Shown here: positions 13,868 through 26,455 of the stretch, one piece after another | Position numbering within the stretch: the first letter of the stretch is position 1 | How the letters are laid out: each line of letters begins with the position of its first letter | NCBI RefSeq assembly: GCF_020882245.1 | Contig: NC_083597.1 | Coordinates: forward strand, 59,808,152-59,872,151 | DNA: 64,000 nucleotides | Reading direction: 5' to 3' | DNA from: Rhopalosiphum padi | Lineage: Eukaryota; Arthropoda; Insecta; Hemiptera; Aphididae | The notes under the pieces: model-generated | Databases searched by the model: none | Told to the model about the DNA's origin: nothing | Seen by the model: the letters and a program-made list of their open reading frames with translations, nothing else | Translations under genes and position numbers: made by a program

Positions 13868-14700
13868 GACGGGGAAATCGTTGCCTAACTTATTGGGCTC
13901 GTGACGGCGTAATATTTACAACGAGGACTTTTCGAAAACCGTCCAGCCGATAGTCGGGCCTTTTTTTTTTTGAAAAAAATAACGTTAAACCGGTATCTCG
14001 GCAATGTGTGTATTACAATTATTGGCGTTGCGCCGCAGTAGTAGCGATGATCGCATTCGCTGTGTTACGCGCGTGAAGTCGTGTGCGGTCGGTCGGATGA
14101 GCGGTACACGACAAAAACGGGACGAGCAGCAGAACACGTGGCCACGCGGTCGCGTTCCGGAGCCGACTGAACTGCGCGACGAAAACATGTGCCGCCGCGA
14201 CCGCCGCCGCCGCCGTCGTCGGTCGGACGCGAATAATTCGACGACGCCCCCCTCCCACCCCCCCGTCACCGCAACCGTCGTCTTTCGCGCTCGCCCGCCA
14301 CCGCGCGTCGTCCGCCCAAGCGTGTCCCGCGAAAACCGCGGACGACGACGACGTCTTTTACCGCGCGCGCCGGCAGACGACATAAATACGCCCTCTCCGG
14401 CGTTCCGGGACCCGCCTTCGAGTGGATTCCTCTTCGCTTTTGTGATGTATAATAATAATATTAAAACACAGCACAAAACACCTCCGCGCGCGCAAAAGCC
14501 CCGACTCGCGTATCCATATATGAACCTGCCGCATGCACCCCCTCCACCGCGCCCCGTGAATCGGGTCCCACGTATTTCTATATTATACGTACCATATAGA
14601 GAGAGGTATAGATACCTCGTATTGCAGGACAGGTATATGTGTCGTGATTATGACGTACGTACAACGTAACACAGAGCTCCATACTCCCATCCCGTCCGTT
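13868..14700 (-). promoter_or_regulatory. CpG-rich promoter / 5' UTR island
   Basis: This is the most GC-rich and CpG-rich block of the left half, with GCCGCC and CGACGA runs at about 14,190-14,400, directly upstream of the - strand ATG at 13,867. A TATTTATG lies on the - strand near 14,385 but no convincing initiator follows it, so a dispersed-start promoter is more likely. Open frames exist on both strands (for example 221 codons at 14,004-14,669 +), but they are Arg/Pro low-complexity translations of CG-rich DNA and overlap each other in several frames, so I do not call them genes. Confidence 0.45.
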
Positions 14701-16355
14701 TTACCGAAATCGGTCTCTTACTCGAATGTGATTTATTGTTATAGAGTTACATTTCACATTATGTGTATATCATAATAATGTTACGTTATAGCGAGTATGA
14801 AACGTTTTCTTATTTTTTAACGATTTATCAGTGGCATTCTACGCCGCATTACAATAATATAGTGTTAAGGATTTTATCCGGTGTGAAGGTATAAGATTAA
14901 TCGTCTGAAGAATCATTTATTATTGATTGCATATTATAATATCAAAGTCAATATAATTATATGACATGTAGTTGTCTAATATGTTATATGTTAATTAATT
15001 CTTTTAAATTTTAACCATATGTAATTCAATCCATGGTCATTATTTTTATTTTTAAGTTTTAGTCGATAATTGATATGTTTAAATGTTTTAATCATGGTAT
15101 GTATTATGAACGGACATTTTTTTTTAAATGACAATTTTATTTTAGTGAAATTATATTAGTATATATATATATATTTACAAATTATGATTTATATTATCCT
15201 GATTGTTAAATTATTGGTTTGATAGTTATAGTTACGGAATTATAGGATTAAAAAATAGAACCCCGCAGGGATGAAAATTGCCTAGGGCTTGTGATGTTTT
15301 CTGAATGTATTTAATATTGTCTCAATTTAGCTACTAATTATAAATTTGTACACAAGTATTATGCAACAAATGAAAAATTGGGGGCCAAGGGGGTTGGTAA
15401 CTTCCTGTTGTATTATTGGTATCGACTAGTCGGAACTCAAAAACATACAGTCATACAGACCATGTGCAAATGCAAAATTACATAACAAATAATCATATGT
15501 AATATTTAATAGTTAATACTTATTAATATAATAAAAGTATATTTTTTTATAATAGGTATTACATTTTGCAAATTAATATATTTTAGAATTTAAAAAATGT
15601 TTTCCAGTTTTATAAATAGAAAATAATATAAAGAGGGGCATAGCAAAAAATTAACTCGGCCTCACCAAGTTATTATCTGAATAAAAGGAGTGTTACGTAA
15701 AGTTTAATCTTATTTTATTTTTATATTGCACTATAAAATAATTTCTAAATTTTTTGAAATTTTCATTTTCCAAAATTATTATTATTTTCAAATAAAATAG
15801 TTTCGGTGATTAGTGGGATGGAAATTTGACGCACGTGTCATTAGATGTACGCATTGAATGAATTCACTCATGACCTAAGGGCTAAGAGGACTTCACACCT
15901 ACGTTAGTAATATTAGATAATGAACTTAATTAATAATAAAAACAATTATTATATTGAAGTCTTATAATTGTATGTTGCAATAATTATATTTACTATATAT
16001 ATATTACTGTGTATAATAATGCTAACAATTAGCGCCTGGTTAGTAGTATTCGTTATGCTACTGTGGCTGTTTTTGTTTGTTAGGATTCCAGTGAGTATAA
16101 TAATATAATAGCATACGAAGAGAGGAATATGAAAATTTACCAATTTAAATTGTTTTATTGTAATTGACAAATACATTTTTGATATATAATATTAAATATA
16201 AATTATTAATTTTTATTACTAAACTGTAAAAAAATATGAAATAGTCATTTTATAGTGATAAAAAAAATAAATAGGTAAATAGCAATGACATGTTGAAAAC
16301 AATTTGACTCAAAAAAAAAATTAATTTCATATAACTAAGATTAGCAAATGTATGG
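14701..16355. other. Intergenic AT-rich sequence with unclassified repeat-like pieces
   Basis: No gene was seen. Slightly GC-richer islets at about 15,260-15,420 and 15,630-15,690 read like remnants of old insertions, but no ends or protein similarity could be defined. Confidence 0.3.
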
Positions 16356-16359
16356 TTTA

Positions 16360-18260
16360 TTGGTTTTATTCTATTACTTTGGGCAATATATTTTCAATTG
16401 TTGAAAAAATTCACTTTGGTTAAGTGATGCTGATATACATAATATTTGTTTGGCTAATATGACTGGCGTCGGGAAAATGTTTTTATGATTTTTCTACGGT
16501 CCACCATAAACATTGATATGCATTATGATTTATTCGTAATATATATTCAACAGTACTTCTGTTAAAAAAAAACATTTTTGAATGTACCATCTCATTAAAT
16601 CTATTTCGCATATTTTCAGCAAATTCAAATATTATATTTTTATATCTAGGATCGAGTATGCTTATTTCAATAATATTAATTTATCTTTTGTAATATAATT
16701 GTCGTTGATATAAATTTGAATAGAAAAAACGTGTTTATAATTCGTGAATAATTGTCTCTTTGAAAATTTTTGAAAATCTGCAGCCGTTTTACAATAAAAC
16801 TTTTAACAATTTGTAGAGCATGATAATTAACAACAACAAAAAAAAAACGATACTTATAATTTAATCAATGTTTTTTAATCTTAATAATATTTATAACTTT
16901 TAATCGACTGACCATTAAGATAGTAATATGTTTTTGATCACCATATAAAACTGTTATAGCTGTTTTTAACTGTTTCAATAAAGTAATGAGAATTTCTATT
17001 TTTTCGCAGTCGAATTCGAGTAAATTATTATAGACCCTTTGCGATTTTACAATTAAAATATTTTCGATCAGACATGATAATAACTATAGCTGAATAAAGT
17101 TTCAACAGTCGTTCTAGAATATCTATAACAAAATGTCAACGTACTGGACATCTTTGTACTAGAAGACGTTTTTTGCATTATTTTTCGACTAGATAATTTT
17201 CTAAGGTGTTACGTTCTTTTAGAAGATTATCGAAAAGTAGGAACGATCGTTGACTATGATTTTAATATTGGACGACATGTACTTAAAAATTTTTTCATAG
17301 CTAATTGTAATGTAAGCAGCACAAGGGTTTTAAATATATTGATCATGAAATAGTTTTGCAGATTGTTTGCAGCATTATTATGACTAATAATTCTCATTAT
17401 TTTACCATTTTAATTCCAATTCTTTATAACATTTATTATAATGTCTTTTAAATTTTTAGTTATATGACTTTTTTGTAATTCTTCAATTGAAAGAGTCTTA
17501 CTACAGAATTTCCAACTATCATCTAACTTTTAAATAATAAATTCTAAGTATGAACCAATAGCTATTGATGCCCAACCATCAGTTGTCAAAGAAATATATT
17601 TAATATTTTCGATTTTATTTTTTATAATATATGATTTATTTTCTTTACATTTTTTGATACATGAAATAATGCTTTTTTCCTGATGGAATATTATAACGTG
17701 GCTAAATGTTTGAAATTATGTACAAAAAACTTTATTTGCTATCATACTAAATTGTAGTATATCAATAATAATAATAATGATAATATATTAAATTTTGTTA
17801 AATAGATAAATATAAAGTATAAAGTATTTAAAGTTTAAAAAGTATGAGTAGATTACAGAAAGTGAAAAACAAAATTATCGTTAAATTAACATTTAAAGAG
17901 AACAACGGAATACATTCTTAATACTAAGCGTCTAGTTTTTAGTGGCTTTAAATCCACAAAGTTAGCCGTCTTATAATTTCATCAATAAATAAAGTTATTT
18001 AGTTTTATATGCATAAAACATAAAAAAAATGATTCTGGATATTTTCTAATTTATTAATCAAAAAATCGATAATTATTATTTTGCAAATATTTTGTATGAT
18101 AATTTCACATTAATTTTTATACAATGGTATTAAATTATTTTACTTGAGTTATCTCAGTGTTTTTCATATTTAAAAAATGGGTCAATTGATGAAGAGGAAG
18201 TTGACTGAGGAGAAAGAAAAGTTGAAGATGTACTAGATATATTACTCTTGGTATTATACA
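16360..18260 (-). pseudogene. Degenerate hAT-family (ZBED-like) transposase
   Basis: Reading the - strand across stops and frameshifts gives, in the expected order, landmarks of a hAT transposase of the BED-zinc-finger type. They are: a Ser/Thr-rich N-terminal linker ending in PFF (about 18,240-18,165); SLTTDGWASIAIGSYL (about 17,600-17,540), the catalytic-domain segment with the conserved Asp; a KLDDSWK..KTLSIEELQKSH segment (about 17,530-17,460); ISHNNAANNLQ (about 17,400-17,345), the degraded 'SDNAAN' motif; a T-LQLAMKK segment (about 17,310-17,280); ITLLKQLKTA (about 17,000-16,960); and a C-terminal WW..HFPDA..I..I block (about 16,506-16,400), matching the hAT dimerisation region. Many in-frame stops interrupt it, so it cannot encode an active enzyme. 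The terminal inverted repeats were not located. In intact relatives the protein excises and reinserts the element with 8-bp target duplications. Confidence 0.75.
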
Positions 18261-21200
18261 TTTCTCTAGAAAAAAATATTATGGTATTTCTAATATGAAT
18301 ACTATAATAATATAACAATATTTAAATTATTATATAATAATTAATTAAAACATATGAAACCATAAACAATGTATACGTGTAGTATTAATAATATTCTTAA
18401 CTATGTTTTATAACGTTCTGTTCTTCATCAATTTAATTCATGGGCTTATACCATCAAAAATAATGATTTCACCAAATAAAGAATGTACCTAACATATTCT
18501 ACTTCTATTTGATTCACCACGTGTAAAAAAAAACTTGAAATTTTACCACCATTAATGTAAAAATCAATGTTAAAGTTAGGAACACTATTTCTACAGTAAT
18601 ATGTTATTCAATTTTTTTTCGATACCTGGCGATAATTTGTATTTGATAAATTCAATAGAACAGGTTTAGTGTAAATAATTTTATTAAAATAAATATTGGT
18701 GTATAATTCGCGTATTGTACTATAATCTGTAGTATAAATTTAACTTATCTTCAAAAAATTAATGATAAGTTAATTGGGTTTAGTATTTTAAACAGCCGCG
18801 TTGCGAATGGTCATCACGACGCAACCATTTATATAACACGAGTATTAATTATGAGTCATATATATTATGAAAATTGGGACAATTCTAAAATAAATTGCTA
18901 GCCACCTTATTGCACGAATCATTACGATAATTTTTAGTATGTTTAAATATTATATTAAATAGTTCAAATTATTATTATAAATTAATTCGTTTTATAACAA
19001 CAGACTTTTGGTTAATATTCGTGGCATTCGACAACACTTTAAGTTGCATTCAAAATGAATTAAATAATTTAATAACTTTGTATTTTATTAATTAATAAAA
19101 AAATAATAGATAACAATAATAAGATATGATAAGTATTGTAGTTAATAAAAAATAATTATTAATCAAAATATCAAATCATAAAAGCAAATCCGTAATTCCG
19201 GATAATTCAAAAAATCTACATAAGAATTTGATTTAAAACCGGATTTAAGTATCCGAATATTCAGATAAATCGAATATTTGGATTTTATACCCACTACTAA
19301 TATAAATATTAAGCCATGAAGACATTGCAAATTATACCTAACTAACTTATTAGATACATATGAATGTTATATTATACTACAGAACTGGTATTTGAATCGA
19401 TTATTTTTGAAAATCATCGAATTAAAACCTCCAAATGAATTATAAAAACAAATGGTTTATTTTTTTAATAATAATTTGAAGTCAAAATAAATTTCAAAAA
19501 CGATATTTTTGAAAAAAAAATTATATTTTTACTAATTCTTAACATTATTTTTTAAACAATTATTATTTTTAAGATTTTACTTTGTTGAATAACATCATAC
19601 ATTTTACTAATATATTTTCAATTTTTTATATACTAAAGTAGAATATTTTAATGATAGTTTTTATATATTATAATTATTAAAAATCGAATTCAAACTAATA
19701 ATTAATTATTTATAAATATATTTTTAAAATTTAATAACTATTGGATCAACATTTTGCACAGAACCTCTATGCTACTCTCCTCTACTTCTCTATTGGAATA
19801 TGAATTTAAAAAATGTATTCTGTCATTAAAAATTAAGGTAACTTAAAAAATTATAAAACTAAAAATATAATTTTTCAAACAATTGTTTTATAACATTTTA
19901 TTGAAATTGTCAAATAATATAATTCAATAATGTAATAATGTGTGTGTTTCCCCGATTCAAAATGTTTAATCATTTTATTATTTAGTTAAAGTAAACATAT
20001 TTATACAATTAATATGTATATTATTATAATATGCAAATGTATATTTTTTATTAGTAAAGTACATAATATTATATATTATTATTTTAATTCAAATAAAATA
20101 TGTTATACAATATGTTGATACATGAAAATGGTAGATAATATTATTAATAACGAGAACTGTAACTAAAAACTTAGATTTCTTAATATTTAAGTTATAGAAT
20201 AATTAAAATTAAGTTAAAAAAATATTATTTAATAATATCAATATAAGAAATATTAAAAAAAAATACTAAAAATGTTATTTTTTTACTTTTTACGTTCTGT
20301 CTTATGGTTATACTTCGTTAATTCATGTATGTATACAATATTTGACAAAATAGTATTTATATGAAATATTAAATAAACAATAAGACATGTATGTCTTGTA
20401 CAGCTATATCTGTATTTTATATAATTGGTAATTACCTATATTAAATTCTATAGATAGGAAATATATATATATTATATTTATGTATATTAAAACATTTATT
20501 AAATAAAAAACAATTTCAATTATTTAAAGTTTTAAAATTGTTCATATATTCAAATTCAATACCATAGTGATTAATTATGTAAGCTATGCAAGCTTAACTT
20601 TTTATTATTTTAACTTTTTTTTAATGGTTAAAGATTAATTTATAAATATATATTATATTACATTTTTTTAACCTTAACATATAATATTATATATTTATAA
20701 TATAAACATTATATTTTATACATTGAAATATTAAATATTTTATTTAAAACAAAAATTAAAAAAATTATTTACTCTGAAATAGTTGAAACATTTTTACAAA
20801 CTAATAATAATATACATTATATAATATAATATAATTTGCCAGTATACCTAAATTAACGTTAAACATGAGGAGTTATGTAGAGCAGCACTGAGTACCTAAT
20901 ATATTTTACACAAATCTATGTCAATTAAATTAATATTATTTTACTTATTGAGTGGATTAGGATATGGAATATGCAAAGAATAATTAAATAGATATAGTTT
21001 GCACAATGAAAGATTTTTTTTAAAGTATGATATAAGTAATTTATTTAGCTTTATCATTTGTATACAAATAAGCTAAAACATATTTTAAAGTATATAGTTT
21101 ATATTATCATGTGAATAAATATAAGTTTTTATGATCAAATTATTCAATAGGTTTTATATAGATACATTTATTAAGCAGTTAAGACTAATATAAAATGTAA

Positions 21201-21955
21201 TTAATGTTTTTTAAGGTACCTACTCGTATCTATATTTTTTTAGAACATGGGCTCATCAACACATAAAAATACAATTTTATTTTGGATTATTTTATCGATT
21301 GTGTGCTAAAATTAAACATATTTTTATCACATTGTAAATTTATTTAATAAAAAACCCCCGTCTTAGTCAAATAGTTTTATATGTGATAATTATTAGTTAT
21401 AAGGTACTTACTCATAATTGAATTTTTTTTTTTGTCGTCAATCCATTAATAATATTATTATAAATGTAACTATAGTTTTAATATTAAAGTTTAGTTGAAA
21501 ATCAAGGACGATATCAAAAAGAAAGATAGTAATATTGTTTGCTGTAATATTTGATGAGTGTTCATAATAATATATAAAACATAAATATTGCGTAGTTTAA
21601 AGGAAAACATAAAAAATGCTTAAATATTAAAGCTGTATAACCAAACTTAACCTGCAAAAAAACGAAAAAATTTAAAATACCAATACAACACCATAATATT
21701 TCGGTTTTAGTGTATATTCTCAGTTCATGGAAAAGAAAACAGTCTAGTTTATACCACGATTAAAGATATATATTTAAACGTGGTTTATATTTTAGAGAGG
21801 TAAAATCCACTTGTCAAAGAAATAAAAAAAAATTAATACAAAATAGAATTTTTACTTAAATCTAATTTTCGACAAAATCAATTTTTTTTGTTTTGGTGTA
21901 ACTCAAAAAAAAATAACCATACATACTTCAAGTATTAATACATTTTTATATTTAG
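18261..21955. other. AT-rich intergenic DNA
   Basis: Extremely AT-rich, with TAATA and ATTTA runs and no coding exon. The only definable item is a fragment of a CCGGATA-rich repeat at 19,180-19,300, listed separately. Confidence 0.4.
19180..19300 (+). repeat. Truncated copy of the CCGGATA-rich hAT-type MITE
   Basis: This stretch carries AAAGCAAATCCGTAA, then several degenerate TCCGGATA units, then a tail ending GGATTTTATACCCACTACTA. That is the same order and spacing as the right half of the element at 60,775-61,078. The final CCCACTACTA matches the expected TIR end (reverse complement TAGTAGTGGG). No matching left terminus was found, so it is either left-truncated or decayed. Confidence 0.55.
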
Positions 21956-21959
21956 AATT

Positions 21960-22430
21960 TTAAAAATATTGTGACATATTTTAATGACGAATGAAGATGT
22001 TAATTATTATTATTTTGTTATAAACCAAAAACAATATCCGCATGGACTAAAAATGTTTACGTATATTATATTACTATGGATTTTATTATACACAATGCAT
22101 TTTTGATTTCTTTTAAGATATTATTATCTATTTATACTATGAATCTATTTTTGCAATTTTACGGTATTTATAGAAATATGTTATTATATTTTGAGTTCTA
22201 TAAGTTGATATAATATGATATAAATACATATTATTATAATAATCAAATACAAATAATATAATAAATGCAATATTTTCGTAAAAAATTAAACGTTGGTATA
22301 CTACTAACTGTATACTAAGAGTAACATAAATTACTTTAATAGGTATGATAAAAAAACATAATATCATAAAATATACTTAGTAGATATAGGCTGTTAAACC
22401 GTCACCACTAAAAATAGTTTTTACAATCTA
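21960..22430 (+). repeat. Right-end fragment (copy A) of a dispersed GATTCTGAGC-type element
   Basis: Collinear by eye with 33,440-33,890. Shared landmarks are a TTATTATTATTTTGTTAT stretch, a 'ggactaaaaatgtttacg' segment, a 'tatacttag..gatatagg' segment and a GGCTGT...GTCACC end. It is diverged and the terminal CTCAGAATC is degraded. ORFs across it are by-products of the repeat. The element class is not known to me; no transposase was seen. Confidence 0.5.
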
Positions 22431-22649
22431 ATATATTAATGTAATTATTATGGTTTTAAATGTGTAAATATATTTTTTTCTTATTAAACATACAAAGTGA
22501 ATTTTGAAACAAGCGCACAAACATTGAGAAAAAATCATAGATATATATAACTTTTAACTTGTTTGTTATTTTTTTTTCACTCGTTTCTGAGAAATAATAA
22601 TATACAAAGTATAATGTGAATAATTCACTTTTATTTTTATTAAATTTCG

Positions 22650-23480
22650 GTATTTTGTGTTTTTCTTATTTAGATGTGCGAATAACGTATTAATAATACG
22701 AATACCTACACGATATTATGTGCTGTGAAATTTCGTTCTCACCGTTGGTTCCAGTGCGATTGTGTGAACATTGGAAATCCTCGCGGAGACAACAACTTCT
22801 GCAGCAAATATGTCATATGTTATAATTATATTGTTTTGATTTGATCGGTGAAGAATTTCCCATGCAAAAATTATCCGCTACATGAACACGAGTAAAGACA
22901 AAATCGATCGAAATAAGAACGTCGTTTCCGTTCACATTCGGTGTAGTAACTGTTCTGTGTGCCCATACTCATTGTTTCGCGACATCCATATAAGTCAGCA
23001 GTCACTTCTACAACGTATTAGTGCATATTATACATATTATGATATTTATGTATTACGTTATTACATACGCATTGCAATCGCATAGTGCATACTACATACT
23101 AGGTACACACATATTATAATATTCTCGTACCTCTGATTGTACATAATAGTATTCGTATTATAATACACACTTTTAGGTCGTTTGTTGTTTTCTTTATTAT
23201 TGCGTTCGACTTTTAAGTATAGTTTTAACGCTATACATAAAGCAATTGAGTCGATAACACGTTTGCGTCGTCGGTGTAAATCGTGATAATATACGACATG
23301 CAATCTTTTTTACACACTAAATTCTTACGTTGCGAGTATCGAGTTTACTCGGGACGTCTGCTCGTAGCGGCGATTACGACTACATTATAGCGTAGTTGTA
23401 ATAGTAATATAATATCGGTTTCTTATTTCCGACGGTAAGCTAGTACATCGTGTTATAAGTATATAGGTAACGTAAGTCTC
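22650..23480. other. Higher-GC patch, possible 5' untranslated or regulatory region
   Basis: CpGs are frequent from about 22,735 to 22,960 and from 23,270 to 23,440, in contrast to the surrounding AT-rich DNA. A 67-codon ORF (22,882-23,085 +) has an ATG, but its residue pattern is unremarkable and it is not linked to splice sites, so I do not call it a gene. Confidence 0.2.
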
Positions 23481-24591
23481 ATCAATAAATGCATAATTAT
23501 TATATGATATTATAATATACACAAGTAGGATAGCGTATTATGCACTAAGTACCCTGTGTACAGTAGAAACACTTTTCTTTGTACTTAATGTTCAGCGATT
23601 TTTGTACTAATGTCAAAATAATTTGGTATAATTTATTAGTAATATAATATTTTTTATTGCTCACACTTTCTGATATGGACTTTGAAAACAAATTTTCATT
23701 TTTTAGCAATTTAACTTTTGATCACGCTTATTACATCGTAGAATTCTTAATTATAACAATAATTTCTTAATTCTGTTTAACTATTACATTTATTTTAAAT
23801 AAAATCATTTTTTAAAACATGTTTTATTTTAGTATTGGAACAGAAATGATAATGAATTCGATTTAATCAGGAGAATTTACAAAATAGATTATATTATATA
23901 TTATTCTATAATAATATAATATAATATTATTATACTATAATATACACTAAAATACTACATACGCGATACGTACGCAATAATATATTAACTTTAGCAATAA
24001 ATTGTAATGAATCTAACTTTTGGAACTACCTTCATTTTTATCTTAAAAACCACAGGTTAAAGATAGTGTTTTACGTTATCTTGGTTAACGATCAGATGAC
24101 AAAAATCTCATAAATGGTGAAAAAAGTTACCTTCAGTTCTCTGAGTCTTTTGCAGAGAATAATTTCATATCCAATTCTCCCACAAGTACAGTACCTTAAT
24201 ATACCTTGTATAAGTAGATTATACAATTGTACGATCACCACAGTTCTTTCAACAAATATACAGGCTTTCCGTCATTTATTATAATATTATTCTAGTATAT
24301 TATCTGCTATTTTCGTTATTTGTTATCGGAAAATTGTGTCATTTTTATAAAACGATAAAACCTGGTTTATTTATCGGCTAACTGGAAAGATAATATTATT
24401 ATGGAGAATACAGTCGCACAAAAATTAATTAGCTTCGAAAATACGCATGCACGTTACTTTAATTGCCTATTTCATACGCCCGCCCGTCGGATATAACTGT
24501 AAGCGATTTAATAAACTTGAATTCAGTACTTATTAGTTATTATTATTTATCACTTTATCAGTAACATACAAGTTTGTAAAGGAGTATAATT
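23481..24591. other. AT-rich non-coding stretch
   Basis: Nothing recognisable was seen apart from TA-rich palindromic runs near 23,895-23,945. Confidence 0.4.
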
Positions 24592-24630
24592 ATGTGGGTG
24601 ATCTTGCAATGGGATAGTTCTATTGTAATG
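24592..24630 (+). CDS. Candidate first coding exon (13 codons) with strong donor
   Basis: An ATG is followed by 13 codons, MWVILQWDSSIVM, and then ends exactly at a consensus donor GTAAGT (24,631-24,636), phase 0. A TCAGTA initiator-like hexamer lies at 24,558-24,563. Proteins of the DUF4806 / BEN-domain type in insects often begin with a short W-V-hydrophobic strand of this kind, read from memory and weakly. No second exon with the expected continuation was found downstream. It could be a real isolated exon, a remnant of a dead gene copy, or chance. Confidence 0.2.
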
Positions 24631-25114
24631 GTAAGTTCATTTTAATCAATTCGAGAAACAAGTTACAAAGTGTGCATGTGTGACTAAATCTCTAAAACTT
24701 TATTCGTAGAAAAAATATTTATGAATAATGTAATTATAACTTACAATTAATAATTTTATAAATCTCTTTAATTGCATTTCGATTGCTGCGCAGAATAATA
24801 CCATGTTTTCATGATAATAATAATATGCAATAGTATGTTTGTATTTATATAATAATATTAATATTATTAAAAAAATTAAAGCATCTTCCATAAACCGTTT
24901 TATACTTTAAAATAAATATACTTTTACTATTATATCATTTATATCACTACATATTATTATGTATCCGTGAAAACATATTATATGATGGGTTCCGATTTAA
25001 GGACGAACCGTAGTTTAGTACCTACCAATATTTTATCTTTATCAAAAAACTTTTAGACACTTTTAGTTTGTTGCAAACTATTTTTGTGAGCACATTTAAA
25101 CAAAGAGTATTGAC

Positions 25115-25213
25115 CTGAAGAATGACAGCCAGCTGGCCATTGTTCATTTTTTTTATAAAACTTTCCACGGAGACTTTTGATTTTAAGTCAGACATATCGT
25201 CCCCCAACCAAAA
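25115..25213 (-). CDS. Exon-like fragment resembling a GAS2-type calponin-homology domain
   Basis: The - strand frame reads FWLGDDMSDLKSKV, then SVESFIKKMNNGQLAVILQ, and stops in phase 0 at CAG|GTCAAT (donor GT at 25,114-25,113). The pattern ED/DDM...K-V/I-S/T-x-E-x-F-x-K-x-x-NG-x-L resembles the start of the CH domain in GAS2-family cytoskeletal linkers, which bind actin and, through a second domain, microtubules. Relative to that family about five residues including the conserved Trp seem to be missing after DDMSD. An acceptor-like AAG ends at 25,214. The similarity is from memory and short, no other exons of such a gene were found nearby, and a pseudogene fragment is a real alternative. 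Confidence 0.3.
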
Positions 25214-25219
25214 CTTAAA

Positions 25220-26275
25220 GTTGAGTCGATAATTATGTTTACCTTTTATTAATACAATATGATAAATTATCTACGTGTATACCATATACGATAATATAAT
25301 ATACATCGTTATTATAGTACTACGGTACTGGTCACACGTATACGATGAATCTATTTACGTTCGCAAAAATAAAAACCTTTTTGTACTGCCTTGTACTGCC
25401 CTTCGCTGATATGGTTAAATATATTTTTTCCTATGGAATAAAATTAATAATTTTTGGTAAAATTATGTAAATATCACAATTAATATAAAGTCTTATAAAA
25501 TTGTTTTATTCATACTTCTGTCGTATATTGGTATGCAAATTGCATGATGCAATTAATTTTATACTATAATGTACAAAATGTTGATCCAAATAGTCTATAG
25601 TAAAGTATAAGAGAAGTTGCGTACTAGTTATAATATACTCTTAAGTATTTTCGGTACTGTGCTATAATTATTAATTTACAAAGGTACGAACACGATGAAC
25701 ATATGTTTTTGTAAAACGTCGTGGTAAACACTTTCGTGGCCATATTATTGTTATGTGTAATACTCGTATATCCCAACTTTTTTTCTAATCATATTTGTAA
25801 TAAGGAGGGAATTTTATCAATTTAGAATAAACTAAACCTGTAAAATAATTTGAACTTTTATTATTTTTTTAGACTATTATGAAAATTAGTTTTGATATTT
25901 TTATTTTAAGTTCTACAAATTATTAAAATATAAAATCCTATGTTCATTTATTGGAATTTTTTTTCAATGTAATCTAGGAACTCAATAATATTATAGTTTA
26001 TAAATATTCACACTATATCTGTGATATACGTAGTGTTGTAGTCTCAAAACACTAAAAATAATATTATTCGTATTTAAAAAAGCTCAGTGTCAGTATTAAC
26101 TATTGAGAATATAAATATGGTATAATAAGATTAATAGTTCAATCAGATGGTTTTATAGCTTGAAATATTAATACAGTATGTTTTCGTGACATTGGAAAAA
26201 TATTTAAAATATTAAAGAATATAAAAAAATGATAGTATTATAATATTATAATATTGTGACTGGCTAGTGGATTGC
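25220..26275. other. AT-rich non-coding stretch
   Basis: No coding or repeat landmark could be supported. Confidence 0.4.
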
Positions 26276-26279
26276 CAAT

Positions 26280-26455
26280 TATTGACTAAAATAAAGTGCG
26301 AGAGTAATCTGGTTGACAGGCGTCGGGTGGCAACTAAAGGTACGGAGACGCCGCCCAGCTAGTCGTCGCGCCACACGAACAGGCGTCATAGGCGGAGCTC
26401 AGTTGCTAGTTGCCGGTGGTTACCCATCCCCCCACTCCTTCAAAACCACGAGAGG
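26280..26455. other. Isolated GC-rich islet with internal repeats
   Basis: A sharp block of GC-rich DNA in AT-rich surroundings. It contains CAGGCGTC twice in direct orientation (26,317-26,324 and 26,380-26,387) and an inverted pair GGCAACTA (26,329-26,336) / TAGTTGCC (26,407-26,414). No long ORF crosses it. It could be a structured non-coding RNA, a fragment of a mobile element or a regulatory module. Confidence 0.3.

Noticed and set aside
13985..14476. 163-codon ORF on the - strand
   Set aside because: Same GC-rich low-complexity sequence; its end runs through a region with a different frame from the supported exon at 13,772-13,867.
14004..14669. 221-codon ORF on the + strand in the CpG island
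   Set aside because: Arg/Pro/Ser low complexity from CGN-rich DNA, overlapping long ORFs in opposite frames, no family resemblance. More likely a by-product of the promoter island of the - strand gene.
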